From Rhizaria sp. SCN 62-66 (lineage: Eukaryota > Rhizaria, unplaced): 57,107 nucleotides of DNA. Location of the stretch: the NCBI GenBank assembly GCA_001724265.1, contig MEDY01000402.1, forward strand, positions 1 to 57,107, given 5' to 3'. The notes under the pieces are model-generated. The model was not told where the DNA came from. It made no database searches and saw nothing but the letters and a program-made list of their open reading frames with translations. The position numbers and the translations under genes were made by a program. Positions 21,969 through 34,024 of the stretch are shown here, one piece after another; within the stretch, counting starts at the first letter, position 1, and the number at the start of each line of letters is the position of its first letter.

Positions 21969-24900
21969 ATGTCGCTGACCTCGGCCGTGGCCCGCAAGAC
22001 CCTGGCCGGGCTCCGTCCCGCCGCAGGTGCGTTATATATCCCCCCGAATCCCCCGTTTAGCTCCGATCTCTGGCCTTGCCCGATGCCACGGCCCACTGCA
22101 CGCGTCTTCCCGTGACTTCGCCAACGCTCACGCCGCGCTTCCTCCGCGCTCTTTCTTTCGCCTTTCTGCTTTTTTCCGCCCCCCTCTAGGCTCCGTTCTG
22201 GCCGCGCCCGCGCTCGCGCTGGCGAGCCGCGTCCCTGCCCACGCCCCCGCCGCCCCTACCCTCACCGGGCTTTCAGGACTTTCAGGGCTCTCTGCGCGCG
22301 CTGAGCTCTCTGCGCGCCCCCCCACCCCCAGCGCTTTCTCGCCGCTGCGGATGGCTGTGACGCGCGCCGGCTTCGCCACTGACGCGCCGGCCGCCGCCGC
22401 CGCCTCCGCCGCCGCCGCCGCCCACGCCCCCACGGCCGTCCCCGCCACGGGCTCCGGCTCCACGGCCGCCCCCGCCGCCTGCGCTGCCACTGCCGCCGCC
22501 GCCTCTGCGACCGAGAAGGCCGCCGCTGAGAAGGCCGCTGCTGACAAGGCCGCGACTGCTGTCACCAAAGATAAGATTCCCAAGCCCATCCTGAAGGGCG
22601 GCATCATCGGCGGCAGCAAAGACAAGGACGAGGCCAAGGAGGCCGCCAAGGAGTCCGGCAAGGACGCCGTGAAGGCCGACGCGACGAAGGATGCCAAGGA
22701 GGCGAAGGACGTCGCTGCTGCTGCCGCTGCCCCTGCTGTTGCTGGTGGTGGTGCGAACAAGGAGGCCAAGAGCGACGCCGCCGTGGCCGCCGCCGCCGCC
22801 GCCGCCACCGCGGCCGCGCACGCCGCCGTCGCCGCCTCGGCCACTGCCGCGCTCGCCGCCGCAGCCGCCCCCGCGGCCGCTGCTAAGCCCGCCGCCACTG
22901 CCGCTGCCGCTCCTGCCGACTCTAAGTCCACTGCTGCGGCGGCGGCCACGGCCAAGGACGCCGCTGCCGCTGCCGACGCCGCCGCTGCTAAGGATGCCAA
23001 GGAGGCCAAGGACGCGAAGGAGGCTAAGGAGGCTGCTGCTGCCGCCGCCAAGAAGCAGAAGCAGCAGGAACAGGAGCAGAAGGAGCTCAGGGCGCAGAAG
23101 GAGCGCGCGCTTAAGGAGCAGCGCGAAAAGGAGGAGGAGGACGCGCGCTGGGACTTTGACGACCCGAACATGCGCCAGTTCCTCGAGTGGGAGGAGAAGT
23201 TCCTGGCCGAACGCGCGATCCGCACGCGCGAGCTCATCGAGGCCGAGCTCGCCGCCACGGCCCCCGCCGTCGCTGCCACCGCGGCGGCCACAACCCCCGC
23301 CGCGGCGGCCGCGGCCACGCTCGCGGCGGCCTCGGCCTCTGCGGCGGCGCGGCGGCGCGCGCGCGCCAAGGCCGGCGTGGCGGCGAGCGGGCCCGAGGTC
23401 AAGGACGCGGCCACTGCGCTGCGGCAGGCGCGGCGGCTGACCGAGAAGCTGCTCGCGGGTGCCCGCAAGGCCGCCGTGGCAACTTGGGGGCTGTTGGGGC
23501 GGCTTGCGCGCTGGCTGCTGGCCGTGGCGCGGCACCCGGCCTCGTTGGGCCCGCAGCTGGCGAAGCTGGGCAGGCTCATCAAGCACGAGGCGAAGCACTA
23601 CTGGCACGGCACCAAGCTGCTCGCCGTCGACGTCAAGACAGCCACGCGGCTGATGCTGCGGCGCGTGCGCGGGTTGCCGCTCACCCGCCGCGAGTCGAAG
23701 CAGCTCACCCGCACGACAGGAGACATCCTGCGCCTGGTGCCCTTCGCAGTCATCGTCATCATCCCGTTCCTCGAGCTGTTGCTGCCTGTGCTGCTCAAGC
23801 TCTTCCCCAACATGCTGCCCAGCACCTACCAGACCAGCAGCGACGTCAGCTCCAAGGCGCGCGCCGAGCTCAAGGCGCGCATGGAGCTCGCGGAGATCCT
23901 CGAGGAGACGCTTGAGGAGGCCGCGCGCAAAAAGGCCGCACAAGCCAGGTACGATTACTTCAAAGCCAAAGTCAAATCAGGATGAGTATCTACCAAAATC
24001 TATATTTTTTTTCAATGAAAATTTCCTCTCACAATTTTATTTCTTGTTTTTGTTTTTGTTTCACTCAACTATCTATTTTAGGGCTAAGCGTGTCGCTGCG
24101 CAGATGGAGGCCGCCAACATCACCGTCTCCGAGGGCGCCACCGCCGCCACGGCCGCCACCGTGGCCGACGGCTCCGCCGCGCCCGTGCCTGCCGCGGCGC
24201 CTGCTGCGCCCGCGGCGAGTGCGGCCGCGACGGTGGCTGCGCACCTGGAGGAGGAGGAGCTGGACGAGGAGGAGAAGGCTGCCGAGCGCATGCTGGATCT
24301 GCTCAAGTCGGTCCACAAGGGCGAGCACGTGTCGAACCAGCAGCTGGTGGCCGTGGCGGCACTCTTCGAGGACAACGTGACGCTCGACCGGCTCGCGCGG
24401 CCGTATCTCGTCGCGATGTGCCGCTACATGAAGATCAACACCTACGGCACGGACGAGATGCTCCGCGCGCGGCTGCACAAGAAGGTCGAGGAGATCCGCG
24501 AAGACGACGCCGTGATTGAGGCTGAGGGCATCGCGAACCTGTCCCTGGCCGAGCTCAAGGAGGCCTGTCGCGACCGCGGCATGCGGTCCTTCGGGCTCAC
24601 GCTCGCCGGCTACCGCGCCAACATTGAGGCCTGGATCGACCTGTCCGTGCACCAACAGGTCCCCGCCTCGCTGCTGCTGCTGTCCCGCGCGCTGTCGATC
24701 TCCGAGCGGCCCACGTCCGAGTCCCTGCAGGCTGCGCTGAGCTCGCTCGACGCCGAGGCGCTGCAGGAGGCGATGGCTGACGCGGGGCTCGTCGAGGAGG
24801 ACACCGAGGAGCAGCTCGAGGCCGTGCTGCGCGAGAACGACGAGATCGAGCGCGAGGCCCGCGAGGCGCAGGACAAGGCCGTCCGGGCCAAGGAGGCCGC

Positions 24901-25135
24901 CGCGGCCAAGGCAGCAGTCGCCGCCGCCGCCGCCAAGGCCGCCGCCGAGGCTGCGGCCGCGGCCGAGCTTGCGGCCGCCGAGGCCGCGGCGGCGGTCGCG
25001 GCCGCAGCGTCCAAGACGGCCGCTGCCACCGCCGCCCACCACCACAGCTCCCACGGCCACCATGGCCACAGCCACACCAACACCAGCGGCAGCGGCAGCA
25101 GCGGCAGCAGCGCCAGTACCGGTCAGAACAAGTGA
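21969..25135 (+). CDS. LETM1: LETM1 mitochondrial inner-membrane protein
   Basis: Three exons: 21969-22026, 22190-23948, 24082-25135; stop TGA; 956 aa. LETM1 proteins sit in the mitochondrial inner membrane and take part in cation (K+/H+, Ca2+) exchange and ribosome-linked biogenesis. The N-terminus (MSLTSAVARKTLAGLRPAA) is Arg/Ser/Ala-rich without acids, like a presequence. Residues ~45-430 are a long Ala/Lys/Glu extension not typical of the family. The LETM domain begins near residue 443. The transmembrane block LRLVPFAVIVIIPFLELL followed by KLFPNMLPSTYQ (~530-565) is near-diagnostic. The C-terminal ribosome-binding-like domain follows (VAMCRYMKINTYGTDEMLR, LAELKEACRDRGMR), then an Ala-rich coiled coil and a His-rich tail. 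Two long antisense ORFs across exon 2 are GC-bias shadows. Confidence 0.95.
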
Positions 25136-26016
25136 GTGAAGTGGCGTGATGTCGACAAGTGAGCTGGACTGGACTAACAGTGAGCTGAAATGAGCTGAAA
25201 CTGAAACACGGTGACAAAAAATGTTGTGTTTGTGTTTATTAGTTCGTTATGTGGTTGTATCTGCTGCTTCATGGTGTTTGTTAGTTATCTCTACGTAACC
25301 GTAAATTATAATTATTGTGTGTGCTCATTGGTCGATCGATCGTTCGGTCGAGAGTGAGGCATGCAGTGATGAGGCCCTGTTTATGCGTAGGGACTAACGC
25401 AATCAGTGATAACAGCAGCAGCAATAACAACAGCACAACAATACTTGCAACAACCACGAGCACAACGACCCAGCAATGCAGAAAAACACGAGCACGGTCT
25501 CTTGTTTCGCTTTGCTAATTATATATATTGATATAGAGTTTGAAGAGGCGAGTCTGAAGCTCGTCTGGTTATTAAACCCTAATAGATACACACAAAATAT
25601 TTTTTATCGACATTGCTTCTCTCTATCACTATGAAATGTAACGAAATAGCGACGTGACAGTTTTTTGTGGTTGTTTCTGCTTTGTGGGCGTGCGACTGCA
25701 GACTCGACTGACAGTGAAGATTTTGTGCAAAGGTTTTAGAGTGTACAGAGAGTGTTTCATCGTGAAAGTGCATTTAGCGCATATATTATGAAATAATACA
25801 ATGCTTTAAGCATAATTTTGTTTTTACACTTGCTTACATCGACATTATCATGTATATCCACCCCTGTAGGTTTTACACTTTTAAAGAGTCTCCGCCAGAG
25901 CAGAGCCACCGGTTGCCACACCAGTCCTTGCTTTTTCGCCAGACTCACTTGCGCCTTACCCTTTGCTCCAGCACAACAGTCTCTGATTTCCACCCTTCGC
26001 AGCCCTCTTAGCGACG
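25136..26016. other. Intergenic region
   Basis: This is 880 bp of AT-richer sequence between two plus-strand genes: the 3' UTR of LETM1 and the promoter/5' UTR of the next gene. A short degenerate CAR/AAC-rich patch is at 25405-25480. I see no gene. Confidence 0.5.
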
Positions 26017-27729
26017 ATGTTTGCGGCCGGCTCGGTGCTTTCGGCGGCTTGGTTGCTCTACGACCGCGCCGTGAAGGTCCGTTCCACTCTCTTTAAGAGC
26101 ACGGATTTTGCTATCCATTTTTTCCTTTGAAAACAAAACACGTGAGATATTACAGAACTCGCAACAAATATCTAATGTATTATCTCAATATTATCCTTTA
26201 TTTTGTTTTCCACGCCGTTTCAGGTCCGATCCACTGCCAAGACGATCGAGAAGTGGGTGCTTGGCAGCGGCGGGGGCAGCGGCGACACCGGCGCCGGCTC
26301 CCGCGCCGCCTCGGGCTGGGGCTACGACATGGTCCGGCCGCAGGGCGCGCTCTACCACCGCTTTCTCGCCCACGCCGGGCTCACCGACGCCGCCGCGCTC
26401 GCCGCCGTGGCCGCCAACACTGGCTCCGCCACCGCCGGCGCATGGCCCCCGCAGTCGCCGTCCTCGGCCGCGGCGGCCGCGGCGGCCGCGGCCGCCTCCG
26501 GCGCGGGCGCGGGGGCGGGGGCCGAGCCGGCGCTGCTGCAGTCGGCGGGCTCGGCGCTGTCGCGGCTGGACGGCGTCACGCGGCCGCAAGTGCTGGCTCT
26601 GGTGGCGCAGGTCAGCGACCGGCTCGAGGCGCTGCTGCCAGTGCTCCATCTCGCGCTGCTGCGCGTGCGCGTGCCGCTCGCCCCGGGGGCCTACTATGAC
26701 CAGGACGGCGACGACGACGGCGACCGCGACGACGACGATGACGAGGCTGACGGCGACCCCGATCGCCGCAAGTTCTCACAGCGGCGGCGTCTGCGTCAGC
26801 AGCAGCGGCAGCAGCGGCGTCTGTTCGCGGCCGCGGCCTCTGCCTCGGCGGCCACGGCCGCGCGCGCGTCTTTGCTGCGGAGCGCCGTGGACCGCGCGCG
26901 CGCCGCCGTGAGCGAAAGCGAGTTCTTCCTCTTCACGTACCTCAACACCGACTACGAGGCCGCGCTGCTCCGCACCAGCGACGCCGCCGCCGCCGCCGTC
27001 GCCGCAGTGGCCTCCGCGAACGCAGCGGCGGCGGCGGCGGCGGCGGCAGCGACGGCCGCTGCCAGCAACAGCGGCGGCAGCGGCGGTAGCGGCGGCGCCA
27101 GGGGGGCTCGGACGAGGGGGCATCGGTCTGTCTCCATCGCGACGCACACCGCAGTTTACGCCGGCGACAGCAACAACGACGACGACGGCGCTGCTGCGGG
27201 CGTCGTGACCAGCGCTGCGGCCGCGCGTGTTGAGGGCTTCGATGACGACCTCTGCGACGACAACAATATTAACCATAACACCAACAACATTCATAACACA
27301 ATGGGGGATGATGGCCAAGGCGGGTACAGCGGCAACATCAGCTACAACTTCAGCGGCGGCGGCGGCGGCGGGGGCCATACACAGGGGGACCTCAGCAGCA
27401 GCGGCGGCAGCGACTACGTTGTCCGGTTTGCCCCCGCCGCCTCCGGGCCGCCGACGTTCAGTTCTGGCAACACACCCACGCACCACGCTGGCGCTGGCTC
27501 TGGTGCTGGCATCAACAACGGCAGCGGCGCGATTGCGACGACGTTGGCGAGTGCAAGCTCCAGCTCCAGCTCCAGATCAACCGGCATCGGCAGCAGCAAC
27601 AAGGGCGCCTCTACCACCCCGCGAAACAGCGGCAACTCTGCGAGCGCTAGCAGCAGCGCTGGCGTTGGCGGCTTCCGCATCAACATCATCGAAAACGCGT
27701 TCGCCCCTCCCGATCCCTTTGAGAGCGTT

Positions 27730-27808
<79 letters not shown>

Positions 27809-30119
27809 CCGCGCCCGAACCCGTCGTCGTCGTCGCCGCCGCCCTCCTCGGCCGCCTCCGTTGCCAGCAGCAGCAGCCACACCCGCAGCCTCAGCCACAG
27901 CGGCGGCGGCGGCGGCAGCGGCGGAAGCGGGGCCGGGCTATCTCTGGCGCCGTCTTCGGCAGCCTTCGTGGTCTTCGCGCTCCGGGCCCTGGCCGCGGAG
28001 CTCGACGCCGCCGCCGCCGCGCTGGCTCTGGCGCTCTCGGCCGCCGCCAATCTGCTACCCCCGCCGCAGCCGCCGCAGCCGCCGCGGCGGTCACTGCGGC
28101 TGCGGGCGCCGCAGCCGTCACGCGAAGCAGGCTTGCACTGTCGTAACTACACGAACGCGGTGCTGCCGCTGTCCGCGTGCCTGTCCACTGCGGCGCTGGC
28201 GCGGGCCTCGCTGCGCCTGCACGCCATGGCCGCCGAGACCGGAGACCTGCTGCTGCTGCCCGGCGCGCTGCTGATCGCCTCCGTCGCCGCCCCCCCGGCA
28301 CTGCAGCAGCAGCAGCAGAGCGATGATGATGGTAGCAACGACGACGATGGCGGTAAGTATCGGAGTCGGCGGCACAGGGAGAGCGCACAGCAACGGCGGC
28401 AGCGGCGGCAGCAGCGGCGGCAGCGGCGCGCGGCGGCGGCGGCGGCGGCGCTGATCGCAACCAGCCCCCGTCTGGCGCTGCACCAGGCGGCCGCGGCGGC
28501 CACCACTGCGCGCTCAAGCACTCGAAGTGAGCGCCAGCGCAGTCACGATCGCGGTCGCGACGGTCGCGGCGCCGACGTTCTGGAGGGCCCTGAGGCGAGA
28601 ACAGGCTCCAGCTCGAGTGCGAGCGCGAGCGCTGCCCCCGAGGAGCTGCAGTGGTCGTTCGTGTGGTCCTCGGCCACGCTGGCGCTACGTCACTCGCTGT
28701 GCACGCACGCCGCCCTGGCTCACGCCATGAACACCGCCGCGCTTGCGCTCGACGCCGGCGCAGGCGTAAGTGCCGCGCGGGCGGGTACTTACATCGCCGG
28801 CGGCGGCGGCGTCAGCGTGTCGCGGGGCCAGTTGCCCTACTCGCATCTGGGGCCGGCGACTCTGCTCAACAACAACACCGACTCCAACATCAGCGCCTTC
28901 ACCGGCGCCGCTGACGGGGCAGCAGCTGCAGCCACAGCGGCGGCGGCAGCAGCGGCAGCAGGAGCGACGGCGTCGAAGCTGCCCCGGGCGGTTGCCGCCG
29001 CGGTCGCCGCCGACCCCTCCGCCGCGGCGGCGGCCGCGGCCGCCACGAGCGCCGCCGCCGAGGCCGCGGCCGCGCGCGACGCCGCCGCCGCCGCTGCGGC
29101 GTCTCTATCCGCGCGGCTCTCCTTCGCGGGGGACCCCGTGCGGCTGTATTCGATGGCCGTGGTCGACGCGGAGCCCTGGGGCGACGCCGCGCCCGCCGCC
29201 GCGGTGGGGGCCGCCGCCGCGGAGGCCGAGGCCGAAGCAGAGGCCGCGGCGGCGGCTGCGGCGACTGCGGCCGCGACTGCGGCTGCTGCGCACACTGGCG
29301 GTGTTGTTGGTTGGGATGATGATCTCGTCATCAACACGGACAACAACACCAATGACTTGATTAACAACAGTAGCGACAATTTCTACGGCAATATCAATAA
29401 CGGTGCATTTGCTCCCAACAATGTTCTCGACGACTGCGACTTACTCATGGACAACAACAATAACAATCTGAGCAACAACAACAACAACACCAACCGTGCC
29501 GCTGCCGCCGCCCACAGTCGCTCATCCGCCTTGGCCCCGGTCTCTGTCTCCGAGTCCCCCTCGTCCTCGTCGTCCTACAGAGCGGTGCCCGTGTCGTTGT
29601 CGCTGGGGCTGGGGCTGACGGTGGCGCCACTCTCGCCGCTGCTCTCGCGCCAGGCGCAGCGCGCGCTGGGGTTGCGGGCCTCGGCCGCCGCGCCGCTGCC
29701 GGTCGCCACGGTCGCCGCCGTCGCCTCAGCCCCGGGTGGTGGGAGCCGGGGGGGGATCAGGGGCGCCGAGGGGTCGATCTTCGTCTCCGACTCCGACTCG
29801 GGGCCGGAGTCAGGTTACGACGCCAGCGGCGACAGCGGCGACAGCGACAGCTGTGACGACGACTACAGTGATGAGAGTGGCAGTGGTGAAGTCGACGATG
29901 ATAGCTCTACTTCTGCTGCTGCAGCTGCAGCTGTGACCACTGGCTTCAAGGGCCTGCCGCGCGCGCTGTCCCGCGCCCGTCACCTGGAGGCCCTTGTCTG
30001 GCGTGGCCCCGCCTCCGCCTCCGCCTCCGCCTCAGGTCACAGCGGCGGCGGCGGTGCGGGCGTCGTGTATGCCTTCGTCCCGTTGCCCGCTGCCAATCCC
30101 TCCGCCCTCGGCAGCAACA

Positions 30120-30150
<31 letters not shown>

Positions 30151-30802
30151 GGGCGGTGGCAGCGGCAGCAGCGGCGGCGGCGGCGGCTTGCGCGACGTGC
30201 TGCACCTGATGTCCCTCGCGGTGTACGAGAACGAACTCAACGCACTCCGGGGGCCCGCCGCCCGGGCCGGCGGCGAGGCATGGTGCGCTGCTGCCGAGGC
30301 CGCTCTTTCGGTCAACAACAACAGAGGCAGCGGCAGCGGCGGCCGCGGTGGCAGCGGCGGTGCTACTATGCCGCAAGCGGGGGGGCCGTTCAGCCGGTCG
30401 CTGAGTGGCGGGGGCGGTGGCACCGGGAACGGCGTTTCCGGGGGCGGCGGAGTGCCACTGTTTTGGCACCCCGCCGCGGGCGACTGCGAGCTGCAGGCGC
30501 TCTTTGGGGACGCGCTGCCGCCGCTGCCGCAGCCGCACAGCAAGAAGAACGCTCAGAACAAGACCGAGAGCAAGAGCAAGAGCAGCAGCTCTGTGAACTC
30601 GAAGGCTCAGGCTGAGGCGGAGGCGGAGGCTGCGACGCTGCGGAAGCGTGTGGCCGAGCTCGAGGCCGAGCTTGCCGCGGCCAAGTCTGCGTTGTCGTCG
30701 CCGTCACCATCACAGTCTCAGTCATCATCATCGTCATCATCATCATCATCGTCGTCCTCGTCTTATAGTAGCAGTAGTAAGAGTGGGAAGAAGAAGTACT
30801 AA
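26017..30802 (+). CDS. Large low-complexity protein of unknown function; +1 frame change at a poly-Asn array
   Basis: Exon 1 is 26017-26076 (MFAAGSVLSAAWLLYDRAVK) and exon 2 starts at 26224 (VRSTAKTIEKWVLG); the intron donor is GTCCGT. Exon 2 is open in one frame to a perfect (AAC)26 array at 27730-27807, after which the natural coding frame is +1 and runs to TAA at 30802. The evidence is the switch from Arg-rich shadow text to Ser/Gly-rich coding text, plus an exon 2 length of 3n+1. Total is ~1,545 aa. Denser segments between tracts include SESEFFLFTYLNTDYEAALLR, LHCRNYTNAVLPLSACLS, EELQWSFVWSSATLALRHSL and VPLFWHPAAGDCELQALF, with a short C-terminal coiled coil. I do not recognise the family. 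The N-terminal hydrophobic stretch could be a membrane anchor or targeting peptide. Confidence 0.65.
26066..26235 (+). repeat. Near-identical direct repeats spanning both splice sites of one intron
   Basis: The donor-side copy (26066-26088) ends GCCGTGAAGGTCCGTTCC plus ACT. The acceptor-side copy (26211-26235) ends GCCGTTTCAGGTCCGATCC plus ACT. The AG/GT in each copy is the splice junction, so the intron 26077-26223 is about one repeat period long. Confidence 0.7.
27730..27807 (+). repeat. Perfect (AAC)26 trinucleotide array, poly-Asn
   Basis: Twenty-six uninterrupted AAC units encode Asn in the upstream frame. Coding continues in the +1 frame immediately after. Array length is probably polymorphic or mis-assembled. 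Confidence 0.95.
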
Positions 30803-31264
30803 GTTCTGCAATGTGTAACCACACCTTTAGGTTAAACACGGAAGATATTATATAGATTCAATTACAATACATACAATAGTTTGACAGCAGATTGAGAGGT
30901 TATTGTTTTAATGTTATATCAAGTATAATACGATGTTATAATATCGACGATCGACCTCGTTGGTTCCTAAAAAAGTTGCGGTGCTGTCCGTTGGCGGGTA
31001 GAGACGACGAGAAGGCCTTGCTAGCAACGCGAATAATGCCTTACCCGATCGTCATTACGGGTTATGCTTGATATATTTAGAAACACGCACTACTTTTGCG
31101 TTTACTTACAAAATTGGCCGTCCGTGGTCACGCCTTATCACCCCCCACAAGCCATCCTCATTCCTCCCCCCAACCTGCCGCACTGCCTCGCTTCCCCTCT
31201 CTCGATCATCTCTGTACTGTCGTCCTCCTTAACACCGCGCACTTATCTACCGCGCCGTGCAGTC
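30803..31264. other. Intergenic region
   Basis: This is 462 bp of AT-rich 3' flank followed by the C-rich upstream region of the TBC gene. The start codon is preceded by GTGCAGTC, a possible acceptor of a 5' UTR intron. No gene seen. Confidence 0.5.
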
Positions 31265-33455
31265 ATGTCCACCGAAGACATCTCCCAGCTTGAGGCTGAG
31301 CTCAAGAAGCTTTCCGTCACCGAGGCCCCCGCCGCCGCCGACAAGACTGATGGTGCCGCCGCCGACGCCAAGGCTGATGCCAAGGCTGCCGAGACTGCTG
31401 CCGCCGTCGACAGCACCATCGCGCCCGAGGACCACTCGATTGCGGTGCCGTTCGACCGCTCGATGCCCAGCTTCGCGCCGTTCGTGGAGGACCCCGCGTT
31501 CCTGGCTCTCGAGTACCACTCGCCCATCGCGCTCGTCAACAACAACTTCCTCCAGGTACGCGCGCGCGCACGAAAAGAAATCGCAACATCCCGCAAATAT
31601 ATTTTAATATAACGTGATATATATCTTTTATAACGTTGTACATTATTTTTATATTGATTTGAGCCGTTTATATGCCAGTCGTGTCACTTAAGTATTTTTT
31701 CTATAAAACTTGACTCACAAACAATCCCCCCGTTCATCTCGAATCCCCAAACTCGCCCCCTGCGTTCTCCTCATCCCCTCCCAGGACGAGCAGGCGAGGG
31801 ACAACTACGCCTCTGTCAAGGTGCGCGCGGCGGCCTGGGCGCAGGGCGCGGGCGTGACGGCCGAGATGGTGGCGGCGATGACCGAGAAGTACACGGCCCA
31901 CGTCAAGGCCTTCTGCGCGCAGGCCGAGCCGGCGTTCGAGCGCATCTTCATCCGCGACGGCGAGCGCTCTTTCAACACGCCTGTGCGCCGTACCGCGCTC
32001 TGCCACATGCTCACTTTCCTCCAGGTATGTCCTCCGCCACTTCGTAGCAACCAAATCGAAGCAGTCGTGTTTTAGCATGGCGATAGTTTGAAGGCATATA
32101 AGTTCGTGTTTTGAGTCTAAATTATCGTATGTTGTGAATGAGTTATATATATTTCATTTTAGTTTCGTTTCAATAAGTACTCATATGATGACTCTACATA
32201 TCATCTTGTATATCAATTTTATTTTTAACAGGCCACCACTCTCGAGAATGACTACCACCAGGTACGTAAAGCATCACTCATCGAAGTTATGACACTAAGT
32301 TATGACACTTCAAATCTATCAAATTTCTTAAGTTTATCAACATATATACTCCAAGTAGTAGTCTCTTCACAACTCACGCCACGCACTCCCCACATCTCAC
32401 TCCGCACACTTCTATCACACACACAGGGCCTGTCGATGATCGTGTCGTTCCTGTCGCTCTTCCTGGACACGCCGACGGTGCTGTGCATGGTCGTGGCGGC
32501 CAACACGGACCCGCGCTTCATGCCGGGCGTGTGGAAGTCGCAGTCGCTCTTTGCCGCCACCGACGGCTACATCTTCGACGCGCTGCTCGCCAAGCACTAC
32601 CCCGCCGTGGCGGCGCTTTTCGCCAAGTGGGGCATTATCCCCACGCTCTACATCGCCAAGTGGTGGTGCTCGCTCAGCATCCACGTGCTGCCCTTCCAGT
32701 CCCTCGCCGTGCTATTCGACCGCTTCTTCGCGCAGGGTGCCGGCTCGCGCGCGTGCTTCGAGCTGGGCCTCCTCGTCATCGGCTCCCAGGAGGGCCTCAT
32801 CACCAGCGCTAAGGCCATCGACCGCGTCCTTGAGTACGTCGAGTATCGCGATTCCATATCTCATAATAACAATGTCTTGATGAATGGTAGTTTTAGAGTT
32901 ACATTGAAGAAGTAGTCTAACTTTTCAGTTCTTTCTTTCTATTTCTTTCTTCTTTCCTTGTGTTATCTCTGTTATCTCATTCCCTTTGACTTGCTCTCTC
33001 GCAGGTACCTGCGTCTGGACCCCCTCGTGGCGTCCCCGGCCGCCATTAACGCGCTCGTCTACGGCCTGGACCGCATCGCCGCGCTTACGGCCGCGGGCAA
33101 GACGCCCGCCGAGGCCGAGGCCGCGCTGCTGGACGAGCAGCCCTTCCGCAAGACGGTCGCCGCGGCCGTGGCGTCGCTCGGCTCGGTCGAGGAGCTGACT
33201 GCCCTCCGCGCCAAGACTTATGATGAGAAGCTTCGCTCTGGCGTCGAGCGCGCCAACAAGGACTTCGAGGCGGACGCCGTGCCCGACTGCGCGCGCGCCG
33301 ACTGCGAGTCGCCCAAGGAGACGGGCGACTACTACTGCCTAGACTGCAAGAAGCACTTCTGCGACGACTGCGCCTACGGCAGCTGGCCGGGCCACTCGCG
33401 TGCTGAGCACCGCGTCATGTGCAACATGGACCTCGAGGACGAGGATCTCGAGTGA
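31265..33455 (+). CDS. TBC-domain Rab GTPase-activating protein with C-terminal B-box-like zinc finger
   Basis: Five exons: 31265-31555, 31785-32024, 32232-32261, 32427-32833, 33005-33455; stop TGA; 472 aa. TBC proteins switch off Rab GTPases with an Arg finger and a Gln finger. The first motif is FIRDGERSFNT (D-x-x-R). The second is NDYHQG, split from the first by two introns because it lies in a 30-nt microexon. Later TBC blocks are IIPTLYIAKWWCSL, LPFQSLAVLFDRFFAQG and ACFELGLLVI. The last exon ends in a B-box pattern, C-x4-C-x10-C-x2-C-x4-C-x2-C then His residues (YYCLDCKKHFCDDC). Both catalytic residues are present, so GAP activity is plausible. The substrate Rab is unknown. Confidence 0.85.
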
Positions 33456-34024
33456 GCGGCGAGACGCCACCACCACCAACAGCAGTAGCAGCAGCAGCAG
33501 TGCAACAATGATGCACATGTACGTAGCTGCCAACGCGTGCTTATCAGAAAGCGAGCCAACGTTAACTTTGGAAGTTCTTGAAGTGGAGTTTATTGTTTTG
33601 GGACGATAAATGCAAATAAAAGAGAAGTATATTTATGCTGAAGTTTTGTGGTTTTGTTTTAATTTCTGTAAGTGCCTATTTAGAAGAGATGTCGAGCGTT
33701 TTGTTAGTTTTGACTTCTGAAAGCGTACACGTAGGACCGAAAAAATCCGCCCACGCACGGTCGAAAAACCACAAAGGGCAAATTGCGCAAGCGAAGTCAA
33801 TCTTTGACGAGCTTAGGAGGTCTTGTTATCCGTGTTGGAGACACAGGGATTATATTATCTGCTTTGATCTACATTTTTTTATTCCGATTTGTTTCTTGCA
33901 TTTCTCCCCAATCCCTGCATCATGCTCCCCGTACCCTCCTCCATTCTGCTCTCTCGTCCACGCTGACTTTTGCCTCCCCTTCTCTGCTCTTGCTTCTATC
34001 TCTCTCTCTCTCGCTTGTAGTCAG
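33456..34024. other. Intergenic region with pyrimidine-rich leader of the P1 gene
   Basis: The TBC gene 3' UTR ends near the AATAAA at 33615. From ~33880 the sequence is C/T-rich and ends in CTCTCTCGCTTGTAG four bases before the P1 ATG, a strong-looking 3' splice site. This suggests a 5' UTR intron (or a trans-splice acceptor) for the P1 gene. Confidence 0.5.
33615..33620 (+). promoter_or_regulatory. Candidate polyadenylation signal AATAAA (TBC gene)
   Basis: It lies 160 nt after the TGA stop, in AT-rich sequence, on the sense strand. Confidence 0.5.

Noticed and set aside
22128-23943. Two long antisense ORFs (484 and 553 codons) opposite LETM1 exon 2
   Set aside because: They mirror the Ala/Lys codons of LETM1 in GC-rich DNA, are Ala/Ser- or Gly/Arg/Leu-rich shadows, and match no family; the sense strand has clear LETM1 motifs and splice phases.
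27227-27729. Extending the downstream frame of the 26017 gene leftwards across the (AAC)26 array
   Set aside because: Left of the array this frame is Thr/Arg/Pro shadow text; the other frame carries the natural Asn/Ser/Gly coding character and splices to exon 1.
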